A stretch of DNA of 64,000 nucleotides, taken from NCBI GenBank assembly GCA_029582155.1, contig CM055895.1:60489078-60553077 (forward strand), read 5' to 3'. A model generated the notes under the pieces. The model did no database searches and was not told where the DNA came from. It worked only from the letters and a program-made list of their open reading frames with translations. Made by a program: the position numbers and the translations under genes. Positions 15,501 through 30,309 of this stretch are shown here, piece by piece (position 1 is the first letter of the stretch; each line of letters begins with the position of its first letter). Source of the stretch: Panopea generosa. Its lineage: Eukaryota > Mollusca > Bivalvia > Adapedonta > Hiatellidae.

Positions 15501-18500
15501 ATTTGGTTTCAAAAGAGATACCATGTGTTACCAACATTGACAGTGGGATATAAATTATTTGGTTTGGTTGTCCATTTTCTCTATCTATTTGTCTATTTAT
15601 ATGGTGGTTAGTTTAATCAGATTACAAAATCTCTTAAGGTCAATTTTGAATTACATGTACTTCAAAATTGATTAAGGAAAAACAAATGATAAGACAAATG
15701 TCTCGTACAAAGATAGACAAGACGGCAACACCTGCAATATATAACTCACTCGACCGAGATCTGTTGATTATATAACTTCTGTATAAGTTTGGTACAGACT
15801 CAGTATAGGTGCAGGTGCTAGAGTGTACATAATCTGAAGGTTAATAGTAGGTTGGAGAATGGTTGGGTGGATGAACGGAAGAGACGCAGACAAATCAGAG
15901 TAGCTTATCTTGAGCCTTGAGCATTTCTGGAGTACTAGAAATAAAACTTGAAATGTTTCAAATTATAGATGTGGCATTTAAGCTATTTACCTCTCTGTGT
16001 TCCACGCATGATCTTGAACAAATTCCAGCACCAGTCTGAATGAGGGGAACTTTTCTGATATATCAAACTGTAAATATATACACTCTTGTTGTACATGTAC
16101 ACTCTTGTTGTACATGTACATTGTATGTTTATAAACTTTATTTCAACTTTAATTTTTATTATTCATGATTTTAAAGATGCTTAAATTTTGATGGAAAAAC
16201 CTTGGGAAGAACAATTATCTTAATTTTGATCTTTATCAAACCAAACATTGTTACAAAAAATTCGTGTTTTTTTTTTATTGAAAACCACATTTTGTCAAGA
16301 TTTGACATTCAAAATCATTTGTATTTATTTATTAATAATAATAAAATGCTTTGTATTCATTTTAAAAATATTTTATTCTCTTCAGACATTTTAAGTGATA
16401 TTTCCCTGTGTTAGCACATGTAGAAAATTATTTCAGCATGGAGTTTCTGTGTACATTGTAATTATCGTGATTTCAGTGAATGCAGCCAAAGGCATGAGCA
16501 AAGCAAACTCATGTTTACATGCAGAATTCATAACACTTTCTACTTGAAAAACCTTAGTTCCAGAAGTGGATTCATGGGATTTCAATAAAAATACTGTGTA
16601 TTAAAACAATCACTATCAACATTATAAAGTTACTGTAATAATCATGAGAGGATGTAAGAAACTTTAAAAAACTTTTTTTTTCTCCACCCTAAAATGCGTT
16701 GGGGATCTCATTTTGCAGCATAGCATAAACCTGTCTGTTCCGAAAGTACCCGATGACGGGATCGTAAAAACTTATTAGTTCTGCATCTGCACGTTGCATT
16801 TATAGGTTTTACCTATTTCATATTGGATACTATAAAGCATACAATTGGAAAAATATTCCTTTGTCATCAGCCATAAACTGCAATGTAATATTGTAACCTC
16901 AGCTTGAATGGCACAAAAAATATGTGCTATTTCTATTTTTGGTTGATAAAATTGAAAATATGTCAAGACTTCATGTCATGTTATTGATAACACAGTCAAA
17001 ATACGACCACTAAAAAAAGTGGTCATCCTAGTCCATTATAATAAATAAGCAAGGATGAAGTAAAATATCTATTTATAAATTTAGTAACAAATAGCACATG
17101 TGACCACTATCAACCAATGAAAAATGGTGTTGTGTATTGATAGGCCTTTTGACAATTTCATAGCAAGATATGACACTAAAAAGTCAGTGGGTGATTTAAA
17201 GCTGAAGGCACAAAAATTACTCTGCAGATTAAGAAGCCCATGTACAAGTACATCTCTTTTCATTATTAATAAAAATGGTATAAACATGGAGCTACAATGG
17301 TGTATACAAACCTTATGACCAAACCCAGCTATACTGGTGTATGCAAACCTTATGACCAAACCTAGCTTCAATGGTGTATACAAACCTTATGACCAAACCC
17401 AGCTATACTGGTGTATGCAAACCTTATGACCAAACCTAGCTTCAATGGTGTATACAAACCTTATGACCAAACCCAGCTATACTGGTGTATACAAACCTTA
17501 TGACCAAACCTAGCTATACTGGTGTATACAAACCTTATGACCAAACCAAGCTATACTGGTGAATACAAACCTTATGACCAAACCGATCTCCTCTTCTGGT
17601 TGATTTCTTCACCTGTTTGGATGATTTCACTTTTGACAACTGAAAACAATTAATAATATTTTTCCATAAAGTGTTATAGATTCTATTTATAGATTACAGA
17701 GATCTACAGGCTTATACATATATCAAATCAATAAAAGATGCTTAAAATTTTGCATGGTACCTTCAACATTTTTTTAAAGAATTGTCTGAATTTAATAATT
17801 TTGGTACCAAAATAAAGCTGATAAAAATGTTGACAAATTCTTAACATCAATCGTAACATATATATATCTTCTAAATTACAACTGTCTGAATAGAAAATGA
17901 ACAAAGTTGGACACACGTTTTTATAACACAAGTGGTTGGACGACAGCGAGATTGACTTATGGAAGCTTACATGTATCTCAAAACAAAAGCTATAGGATGA
18001 CTGAGAATTAGACAAAAATTTAAATATGCTATAAAAATCTAACCTTAATCTCTAAATATATAAAAGGATATATTTTAACAAAATACAAGCAAAGGTTATT
18101 TGTACTTGACCTTGTGAGTTATTTCTTTAATATTGAACCGACCGGTCAATATCTATTTAAATCTTAAAAGTATTTTCTGAGATATAAACTTTTTAAAACT
18201 TTTATCAAATTTCAAAGTATAAAAGGTGTAATAATTCTGCCTAAAACACAGTCAATCCCACTTGTGTCCTTAATGGTAGTTGACAGTCACGATGTTTCAT
18301 TGACGTATGACTAATAGTTACTTAAATTTAAGCTTGTTACAAAACTTAAAAGTATTAAAGAGATTACGTGACTTGTGTAAGCTACCTAAAGTCATACCCA
18401 AGCTATCCCACTTTGAGTTCTCTTATTAGTAGATAACATACATGTGATGTGTTGTTGATGTATGACTAGTAATTACTAAGATACATGTAGAAGTTTGTTA

Positions 18501-21500
18501 TAAAACTTGAAACCAAATTCTTTAGTAGAAATGTCAACATTTTTGTGAAGAAGAGAGGATATTAATTGATTCATATAATAAAAGGTATATTGTTTCCATC
18601 GTGTTTTATAATTAATTACACAAAAATTTATTTCTATCTTTTTTAATTCCATATCAAAACTGCTATTTACTAAAAGTAGATTAATTAATGTTTAAATTAT
18701 GTAAAAGGAAGGAAAACAGTGTGTCAACTTTCCCTATTTCTTATTTTTTCATTTCATCTGCCAGCGAACTCTTTCGATTTATACCATTTAATTTTAGCCG
18801 GATTACAAACGTGGCTCAAAATTTTTGTGATCTGCTATCAAGTCTATGTGCTGGGTAGAACTGGTACTGGGTATTGTTAATGAGAGGCCTGGGGATCGAT
18901 CCCCGAGAACTCTGATATGGGAGACCAATACCCTATCCACTTCACCACTGCCCCACTTACCTCATGTTTCAGTTGTACCTTAGTCAATCCAGCAAACTTG
19001 AGTAGATACAGGGCCTTGTCTTTGCACGCCATAGCTGCACAATACAATAACACAATAAACTTTATAGAAATTTTTCAAAAATTTAAAATTGAATAATCAC
19101 ATTTTTTTCCAGTATGTTATGTCAATATGAATGTACTCATTAAGATGTACATCCATAAGGATATATATTTAAACATGCCAAAATAATATATTGAAAATGG
19201 ATTTCCTAACTCGGGCTTGATGCCCAGGTTAGACTACCTGGTAAAATAGATTTTCCACTTAAAATGGCAGCATATTTTATATTTACATTTGTGTCATAAC
19301 CTCCTTCAATAAACTTATACAGAACTTTGACATTCATTTCAACATACCTGTGAATGTCATTTTTAGCTTCTAACATATAACGCTATAAAAACAATGTTAA
19401 TGAGATACTAGTATTGTGAAAGTTTATAATGTCAGAAATAACACAAAAATATGAAATCAACACTAAGTACAACCTTTTCCTTTTTATATACAGTATAACT
19501 TCCATATATCGAACTTCAATATATCGAATTTCTCGGTATATCGAACTTTTTCTCAAGTCCCAACTTTTTTCCTTCTAAATCTATATGGAAAAACCGCAAA
19601 TATATCGAAGTTATACATATCGAATTTTTCAGTATATCGAAGTTTTTTCACGACCCCAAAGAGTCCTTTTACACATCATTAACCATTTATGTATCGAATA
19701 TCGATTACCTGTTCAAAATTTCTTGCGGGAGTGATGTACATGTATTTCACACCTGCGGTGCACCATTGCGATAATCGTAGGAACAAAGGCCCCGCTGATC
19801 ATATAGCGTAAAGTCCCTTCGAGTGCTCAGATAAATGTTTGTTAGGAGTCACACTTTAATAAACATTTGATTACTTAAAGGCAGAATGGTGATAATTTAC
19901 TGATAAAAACAATAACTTCGTGTACGCAAACATGGCGGCTGCGTCTGTCAGGATTACAAATACGTGATACGTGATTAAATAACGTACGTGTAAATCGCAC
20001 GCATTGTATGACGTTTAGTTTCGTATCATGTTATCTTACAAGTGTAATTTATGAACATTTATTTATGTTTATTGTACATGTATGTTGATGTTTTATTCAT
20101 GTGTGTTTGTACCAACTGATGTGCTGATGAAATATTCATGTACATGTATGTGCTTATTTTCGTATACTGGAAGTGCTCCATGTAAGTTTTTATGTTTGTA
20201 CATGTTTGTAGTGCTATAGTTATAATGATTTTTAAATGACATGCAGGAATTCAATCAATAATAAACTCGATTTAATTCAGGTTTTTTTTCAACTTACCCT
20301 TACTAGTAAACGTATGACAGGTAGATCTACGGTTATTTACATGTTGCAATCTCATTAACAATCAAACTTTTACCATTACCATCGAGTGATCCAGACATGC
20401 ACATATATCGAAGTCCCGGTATATCGAACTTTTCATGACGGTCCCCTGAACTTCGATATATGGAAGTTATACTGTAGTAGCAAATTCAGATTTAAACCAA
20501 TAAACATGGGAGTACAAAGTAGGTGTTACTTTTGATGTCCAATTAACCAAATTAAAACTATGGATACAACAATTAATTTGCCTCTGTCAGGTGCTGTATA
20601 ATTGATAAATGGGACATACATCTATATACAAGGTGCATCTAAAATATAAATACCGGGTCCAAGGAATAAACTGTATCTGTTGGCCCTCCATGAGATATGA
20701 ACTAACATACAACAAGAAACTCTTCTATGTTCATTTACTTGGCACATGATAGATACATGTACCTAAGTTCACATCTCAGGAAAGATCAACAAATAAATAT
20801 TCTTCATTAAATATCCATTGTAAATTAACCCTTACCTAAATATATATAACTTTAAAAAAGAATCAACTGACTTAAGTAAATATTTTTAACTACTCTGAAT
20901 TTCATTTCACCGGCATTTAACCACCTCCTGGATAAGCACCTAGGTATCAATGTCATTAACGTAGATATGTATATAAACTGATGTCATATACATAATTATA
21001 GACAAATGCTGTAGACAAATATTATGAATCGTGGAAAATGTCTGAGTATGTAATTGAGAGTTAAATTGTGGTATTTCAATAAGAATTAAATAGCAATGAA
21101 CATGGAACATCCCTCATATTTCTTTTTATTTACAATTATCCTCCAGAAATGAATAATTTGAACACAACTCATTTACCATTATCATACACATGCACTACTT
21201 GTTTACACCTCAAACTTGTATATCAAACCCGTAGCTATCTAACAATCTTAATATTTTGAGCTATTCATTTCTAGTTTATACTTATTTTAGCTCGATTGTA
21301 AAGTACATGTAAGCTCAGAGCTTGTGCGAAATGCTCTCGAGTTACTTCTTGGGTAGAACCCGTACCGAGCATTGTTTTCTTTTGTAAGGTCATCAAGTCA
21401 AGTTGGGAATCTTATCCACAATCTCCAGCATGAACGAGAAACACTCTATCCACAGCACTACCACTTAGCATTTTGAACTCTTTGAACAAACCTTATAAAC

Positions 21501-24500
21501 AAAATTTACTGAACATCCCTCATATATTAACTTACATGGGTCGTGCAATTCTTCTTTCTTAACTTTATCATCAGTTTCAGCAATGATTTTCTGTTTCTGA
21601 CTAGCCAGACTGGATCTTACGGACTGTGCGGCATTGTACGCCTGCCCTATCCCATCAGATATCGGGCCCTCCAGCCCACCTTGAACTAAACAAATATGTA
21701 GTATTTATTATTTTACGTGAGTATGCGCTGTATACATGTAGATGTATCTACCAATTAAAAACTGTTAAACATGATGAATACTTCACTGGAATGTTCTACA
21801 TTAGGACATCAGCATTAATTAGAAAAAATCTGTATTTACAAGAACTTGAGTTAATTAATAACTGTTTTACATGTACACGCACATATATACATGGCATATG
21901 TTGTAATATGAAGTATAAGTTAATTAATTTTACATCAATAACAAAAGGCTCATGTTAAAAAAATTCCAGGTAAAACTAAGAATAGTTGATTTTACATGAC
22001 TTTTTCGTATGTAAATAATAAGCATTACAGAATATTTTTCAGGTTATGTATGGCATATCCAGTTTCATTGGTGGAGGAAAACCTCGGAATTAATCTGAAT
22101 AGAACCACAGTCCTTTCGCAGGTAACTAGCAAATGTTCTCACAGGTTTTTTAAGCGAGCCAAATTTGTACCTACAACCTTAACAGTGAGGGGTAAGTGAT
22201 CTGGACACCAAATTTGGTGAAAATCTTTAAAGCAGTTTCAGACAGACAGAAACAAGAGGCCCAAGAGGGCCTGAGGACGCTCTACTGACTTATAGTGGCC
22301 ATAGCACTTTTTGAAAATCTACTATGCAATAGAAACATTGGGGCAGGGTCATTTTTAATTCTAGGGACACCATTTGAACAAATCTAACAAAACTATAGTT
22401 GGTCATCATTACTACATAAACATTTTGAGAATCTGCTGGACCGTTCATGAGAAGAAGATTTTTGGACTATTTTTAGTAATGGTGGCCATCTTGAATTTAA
22501 GATAGAAAAAATAAATCTTTTGTATAGTCTCCTATGCAATAGAAACATCCATGTGAAGTTTCAGTTTAATTGGCCTAGTGCTTTCAGAATAAATGAAAAA
22601 AAAAGAGAATTTTCTGTTTTCCCACATTATCCCTATGTAAAATTCTAAGTCCCCTTACATTTTAGCCCCTAAATTCTTATCTGCAATCAAACCCCTTCAC
22701 ATAGGGATAATTTATGCAAAATATGAACAAATCTGACAAACCGGTTCTTAAGAAAACAAATTTAGTAATTCCCAATTTTTACCCTTTTGGGGCCCCTCCT
22801 GACCCCTTAAGACAGTGGAACCCAGTCATTTTTACAAATCTGAACCTCCTTCACCAAACAATGCTTCTGTGAAGATATAGGCAAAATCATTTCCATTTAA
22901 AAAAAAAAAAAAAAATGACATGTGTCCCCTTATAGAACCCTCAGGGCGGGGTCATATTTAATCCTAGGGACACCATTTGAACAAATCTAACAAAACTATA
23001 GGTGGTCATCATTACTACATAAACATTTTGAAAATCTGTTGGGCCGTTCATGAGAAGAAGATTTTTTAAGTTTTGGACTATTTTTAGAAACGGTGGCCAT
23101 CTTGAATTTCAGATAAAAAAAAAAATCTTCTGTATAGTCTCCTATGCAATAGAAACACCCATGTGAAGTTTCAGTTTAACTGGCCTAGTGGTTTCAGAGA
23201 AAGTGCTGCTAACAGACGACAGACAACAGACGTCAGACGACAGACGACAGACGACGGACGACAGACAATGCACCATCACATAAGCACTTCTGGCCTTTGT
23301 CCAGTAGAGCTAAAAAATGAAATCAATATATAGCATAGCTTACCATATCTCTCTAGGTCATCTCTAAACCAATATATAGAATAGCTTACCATACATGTAT
23401 CTCTCTAGGTCATCTCTAACCCAATTTACTGCATAGCTTACCATATCTCCCTAGGTCATCTCTAAACCAATATATAGCATAGCTTACCATATCTCTCTAG
23501 GTAATCTCTAAACCAATATATAGCACAGCTTACCATATCTCTCTAGGTCATCTCTAAACCAATATATAGCATAGCTTATCATACATGTATCTCTCTAGGG
23601 CATCTCTAAACCAATACATAGCATAGCTTACCATAGCTCTCTAGGTCATCTCTAAACCAATATATAGCATAGTTTACCATATCTCTCTAGGTCATCTCTA
23701 AACCAATATATAGCATAGATTACCATATCTCTCTTGGTCATCTCTAAACCAATATATAGCATAGCATTACCATATCTCTCTAGGTCATCTCTTAACCAAT
23801 ATATAGAATAGCTTAACATATCTCTCTAGGTCATCTCTAAACCAATATATAGCATAGCTTACCATATCTCTCTAGGTCATCTCTAAACCAGTATATAGCA
23901 TAGCTTACCATATCTCTAAACCATTATATAGCATAGCTTACCATATCTCTCTAGGTCATCTCTAAACCAATATATAGCATAGCTGACCATATCTCTCTAG
24001 GTCATCTCTAAACCAATATATAGCATAGCTTACCATATCTCTCTAGGTCATCTCTAAACCAATATATAGCATAGCTTACCATATCTCTCTAGGTCATCTC
24101 TAACCCAATTTACTGCATAGCTTACCATATCTCTGTAGGTCATCTCTAAACCAATATATAGCATAGCTTATCATATCTCTCTAGGTCATCTCTTAACCAA
24201 TATATAGAATAGCTTACCATACATGTATCTCTCTAGGTCATCTCTAACCCAATTTACTACATAGCTTACCATATCTCTCAAGATCATCTCTAAACCAATA
24301 TATAGCATAGCTCACCATATCTCTCTTGGTCATCTCTAAACCAATATATAGCATAGCTTACCATATCTCTCTAGGTCATCTCTTAACCAATATAATATAT
24401 AGCATAGCTTACCATGTCTCTCTAGGTCATCTCTGAACCAATAAATAGCATAGCTTACCATATCTCTCTAGGTCATCTCTAAACCAATATATAGCATAGC

Positions 24501-27500
24501 TTACCATATCTCTCTAGGTCATCTCTAAACCAATATATAGCATAGCTTACCATATCTCTCTAGGTCATCTCTAAACCAATATATAGCATAGCTTACCATA
24601 TCTCTCTAGGTCATCTCTAAACCAATATATAGCATAGCTTACCATATCTCTCTAGGTCATCTCTAAGCTGCTGGGTATGCCAGACAAGAGCACAGAATAT
24701 TGCAACAACAGCCGCATCCACATTCTCCCCACCCACATGTAAACTTTTACTTTGTTCCTTACATCTGAATATACAAGACACTATTAATAACATAAGTACA
24801 TTGCTTCTACTTCTACCACATTCAAAACAAGTATAGACTTTAGATAAAAAGTAGGAAAGTATATACAATGAAATGTTGAAAATAAGATACTTAATAAATT
24901 ATACAAACGTTACAGAGACTTGACTTTTAAAAGACTTAAAAGACCTGGCAAGCACTACATATATCATTTGTTTCAATCATATATGGTTCTAGGAAAAAAA
25001 TACATACACATGTATTTTATGTACTCACATGTTTATGGGCTGATAGCAATAAAGACTAGATAATTCATTATCCCAAACAATAATCAGTCATACCTCAGTC
25101 TACAGTATAACTGTCTCTCGTTTCATTATAACAACTGTCATTCTATCTGGAATCCAATAGTTATATATTTTTGAATTTCTAAGAGTATGTGTGCAGGGCG
25201 CAGTTAGCTCAGTCGGTAGTGCATCTGACTATCAATCCAGATGTCACGAGTTTGAATCTCCACCCATCCACAATTCCAGTGATGACTGATATATGACATT
25301 GTGTCTCATTATCTCTCATTGTGGATTCAAATAGGTAAGTTACTTGAAGATGTGTGTGCTTCAGTACTGGCTAACCTTTCTGAATTCCAGGAAAGAGTGG
25401 TTAGGTTAACTGATTAGTGCTTTGTTAGCCCTTGATGGCATAAAAATGGTGCTAAATATTCAATCAATCAATCAATCAATTTTAAGAGTACGCAAATGAA
25501 TAATATTTTTAAATATCTTAATAAAACATCACCGAGTAAAATTAATATACTCTGATATTTAATAGCAAACCATAAGCCACTGAAAATAAGTATGTATTCA
25601 ATTTGAAACAAAAAAAGTTGTTTCTTTGTATTAATCATGATTACCTAAAGACTTGAATAAAAACAAAAACAGTCACTGGTAGTGAACATTAAGACTGGTT
25701 ACCTTTTCATAAATGTTTGAGCTCTCTCATCACCATTTATAATAGACCATAGGAATTCCAGAACTATTGTGGAATCCTCTGATGCCTGGAATGTTAAATA
25801 ATAATAACATTCACTTTTACAGTATAATTTATGTTACATATCACTCTCTGGTACTGTGAATTTTTTCTATAATAATCTTCTATATTTCAATTTGGATCTT
25901 TTCATTATCATTCTGAAGGTATGTTAATAAGAACTGCGAGAAAACAAGACACTGGAGTATTGCAAGCGATACATAAGTACCCTTTTTACAGGTACTAACC
26001 ACAATTTTTATCCTACTGAAAATATAAAAATGACATGTATTATCTCCTTATTGTCCTTTACCCGTATTCAAAGTTTCACAACCTAGCTAGGATGTTTTTT
26101 AGTAATCTTTACAGATGTAAAGGCAAATCGAGAGAGGGTAAACCCTCCAGTGAAACTGGTAGGGGACCATCAAAGCATAGCCTTATCCCAATAAACATCA
26201 TAATCAATTCAAAATTGGTTGATAGCTGGGCAAGTTCACCATTACTTGTTAAAGGTTAAGTGGGTAATTATTGTTTCTTATACAACCATTTCATACCTGT
26301 ACACCTGTAAAGGTTAAGTGGGTAATTACTGTTTCTTATACAACCAATTTATACCTATACACCTGTAAGGGTAAGGTAGGTAATTACTGTTTCTTATACA
26401 ACCAATTCATACCTGTACACCTGTAAAGGTAAGGTGGGTAATTAATGTTTGTTATACAACCAATTCATACCTATACACCTGTAAAGGTAAGGTGGGTAAT
26501 TACTGTTTCTTATACAACCAATTCATACCTATACACCTGTAAAGGTAAGGTGGGTAATTACTGTTTCTTATACAACCAATTCATACCTATACACCTGTAA
26601 AGGTAAGGTGGGTAATTACTGTTTCTTATATAACCAATTCATACCTGTACACCTGTAAAGGTAAGGTGGGTAATTACTGTTTCTTATACAACAAATTCAT
26701 ACCTGTACACCTGTAAAGGTAAGATGGGTAATTACTGTTTCTTATACAATCAATTCATACCTGTACACCTATACCTGTCTTACCTGTATCAAATAAATGA
26801 AGCCGATATTAAAATGTTTACAACCATTCTCAAGTACACAAAAAAGTACTGTTTATAATGATTCTCATTTATTAATATTAGAAAACAATTATAGTGTTTT
26901 GCTATTAAGGGAATCATTAAAATGTTCTTTGTTTTCCACCTACCAATAACTCAGAATGTCAGAAATGGGTATATAGGTTATCTGGAATGTAGTTCATGGT
27001 AACTTACATATCTGCCTGACAGTGATCTCTGTAGTTTACCAATCATATAGCCACCCCTGAACAGCGTCGTCCACAGTTCACTGCGTAAAATATCCTGCTC
27101 TGCCACTTCCTCCAACTCCATCAACTGATCTCTCGGCAAAACTACAGAAACAAACATGAACAGGCATAATAATTATATTGTTCATCATACAAGAAGACTT
27201 AGATGGAAAGTGTATTGGCCGTTACAATTTAATAAAAAGCCGTAAAACAGTAATTTGTTTTGCACTGCTGGTGAATTAAACTTAATAACAAATCTCACAT
27301 TATGTATACCTAGGTAAAACTTCCCTTAACCCTTTACTTCATAAAGACGCCTTTGGACACCTCTAATATTGAAAGCATTAATTCACCACATATCAGCAAT
27401 GGATGAATTATGATTATATTAACTGACAGAGTGGAAAACAGTGCAGGAAGTGTTCAGATTGCTCGTCACGAGCAATCTGAACTCTTCCTGCACTGTTTTC

Positions 27501-30262
27501 AAAGGCCTTCTGTGATAGGTGCGGGAAAACACGTAACTATGGAGTAAAGGGTTAAGTCAATGTCAATGAATGCTTTACTTTTGAACACGCCAGGCCTGGT
27601 TAGCTCAATCGATTGCATGTCTGACTACCAATCCTGGGGTTGTAAATTCCAATCCTTGACCAGCTACTATGTCTGTGATGATTGATAAATGACATTTCAT
27701 CTCTCTCACAACTGATTTAAGTGGGTAAATTAGTTGTGGAGACGGGTATACTCGAGTAATGGTTAACTTTTCAGGATCCCACAAAAAGAGTGATTAGAAT
27801 TATAGATTGTTTGTTAGCTCTCATTGGCATGAAATGACCCTTCTACTCCATAATACACAGTTGCTTGCTGAAGGAGGGCAACTCTACTAATATTCATGTA
27901 AGCGCATCTTAAGTTTCAGATGATAATACGGATACCATCATATACACTGTGACGTGTTGAAATTGATGAAAAATTATGAAATCATGATCTGTTCCTTCAC
28001 GCTAGAGCCACATACTTTGGTAGAGTATCAGTTCTCTGGTAGTCGTAATATCTGCATAAATATGTTAACATTGGGTTACAATAGTTACAACAATATGTGT
28101 GATCTCATCTACTGACCTTTGTAAAAAGGTTAACACTGGTTTACAATAGTTACAACAATATGTGTGATCTCATCTACTGACCTTTGTAAAAAGGTTTACA
28201 CTGGTTTACAACAGTTACAACAATATGTGTGATCTCATCTACTGATTTTTGTTAATAGGTTAACACTGGTTTACAATAGTAACAACAATATGTGCGATCT
28301 CATCTACTGACCTTTGTAAAAAGCTTTCAGATGTGTGCAGCAAACACTGGAACCCAGTCATCAATTGTACAACAAGAGTTCTCAGAAGACCAACAAAGCT
28401 CGCCTCTGGGTGTCTAAGTCCAAAAAGGGCCATAACTGTGCCAAAATGCAATCCAGAGTTATGGTTCTTCATCTCTGTGTGTTCCATTGATGATGGTAAC
28501 ACACCTGCAAAGTTTCATTCATATCATACGAGTGGTTGCATAGATATCTGAAACTTGTACGCAAAAGTTTAACCTGGGTGTCTACAGACAACGACGCCGT
28601 CGGGGTCATGACAATAGCTCTCCTTGGACTTTGTCCCGGTGAGCTAAAAAGTCCATGTACTAAGAATGTGTTACAAGTATTTCTGTACTACTTGTCTTAT
28701 AAATAAACTAAGAAAACAAGCATAACTACCTGGATTTGCATTGAGTGTTGCTCCACACAGTCTACCCATTAGTTTTGTGAGGCCGAGCTGCAAGTCAAAG
28801 GGCCATGACAGTGGCATATCAGGGCTTCCTCTAGCAGTCACCTGGTAATACAATTTTATGAATATCACAAAGGGTTGTACGGTTTAGAGAAGAGATGTTT
28901 ATTTATAGCACAAATGCATTTCGGTCTGACAACAAATTAAACAAATTGGTTACACATTGATAGAAAAATTTCAAATAATCAGTCAGTGAAGTCACCGTCC
29001 TCTGATCCACACATGAAAACATGCCATGATAGCTTCTCCCAAAATACTTCCTTATCGTCAGTAATTGGTCAGTCCCAATTCACTCTCCATCACACTTGTC
29101 TGATGCAGTATGTGATGCAGTATGTTGGGTCATACACTGGAATTATAGATCAATTTGCGACAATAACATTGCCGAAAGGTATATTTCAGTCTTGACAGGT
29201 CAATATGGAATAGTTTTATAATTTCTGATGGACGGATACACAACTGACAGAAAACATCTAAAACCAATTCTAATTTAAAAATTTAAAAAAAGAAATTGAT
29301 TCATTCAAACAAAAATTGGTCTGAAACTGATCTTGGAAGCCTTTGTAGATGCAATCATTTTCAGAAATAGTTATAAGTCAAAAAAGTTAAAGTAATAACT
29401 GATAAAATGCCTGGTTGGTGGGGTACATATACATACAAAGATTAATAGACAAAATGATTAATGAAATACATTAACATACATATTCTAAAACTGTAAATGC
29501 TGCTTGCAATAGTTTGATAAAGTGGGTCTGAAATTCACGCGGCTTTGTTCTTCCGGTATATGATTCCAATATTGTCATGTGTCACTTTAAATCATTTTGG
29601 TGGTTTAGGAATAAAATTAATGTTGTTATGGTGCTGCCACAATGGAGCTGCCACAATGGAGTATCATGCCACAAACGCATGAAATGCTATCTTACCCAGT
29701 CACATTATATGAACACAGGCTGACCAGACCTACAACTATCCTCTAAATGCTGAGCGTCAAATGAGGAAACTTTTAGTACCATTTTTCAAGTTTTTGGTAT
29801 GACCCGACCAGGGATCAAACCTCCACATGCGAAGGCAGACACTTTTAAGAATAAAATAAGATTTCACAACCAAACAACCAACCTTAAACTTGTATCCCCA
29901 TTCTGTATTACTGCTGTCGGAGTGGAACAGGAAGTGAAGGTGCGCTCCCACAAACTGGATCTGTTTAGGCCACTTTGGTGTACCAACCTTCTGGTCAAAC
30001 CGCATCTGTTGACCCTTTGAGTCAGTAAACACCAGGTAGTCATATCTGCAGGGACATTGGATATACAATGTACAAGTACATTTTTGCTCACAGAAAGAAA
30101 AATTAAATCACGAACAAGACACTGGAGTATTGCAAGCGATACATAAGTCATCTCCCAGTTTACAACTGAAAAAACAACAACCCTACATTATCTCCTCATT
30201 GCCCTCTATCCACATGCACGGTTACACAAACCTAGCTTGAATATGGTTTTATTTATCTTTCC

Positions 30263-30309
<47 letters not shown>

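Noticed and set aside
28326-28560. Possible minus-strand exon with an 80-codon ORF
   Set aside because: It belongs to a dispersed repeat, does not fit the W22-W24 phases and has no splice sites in register.
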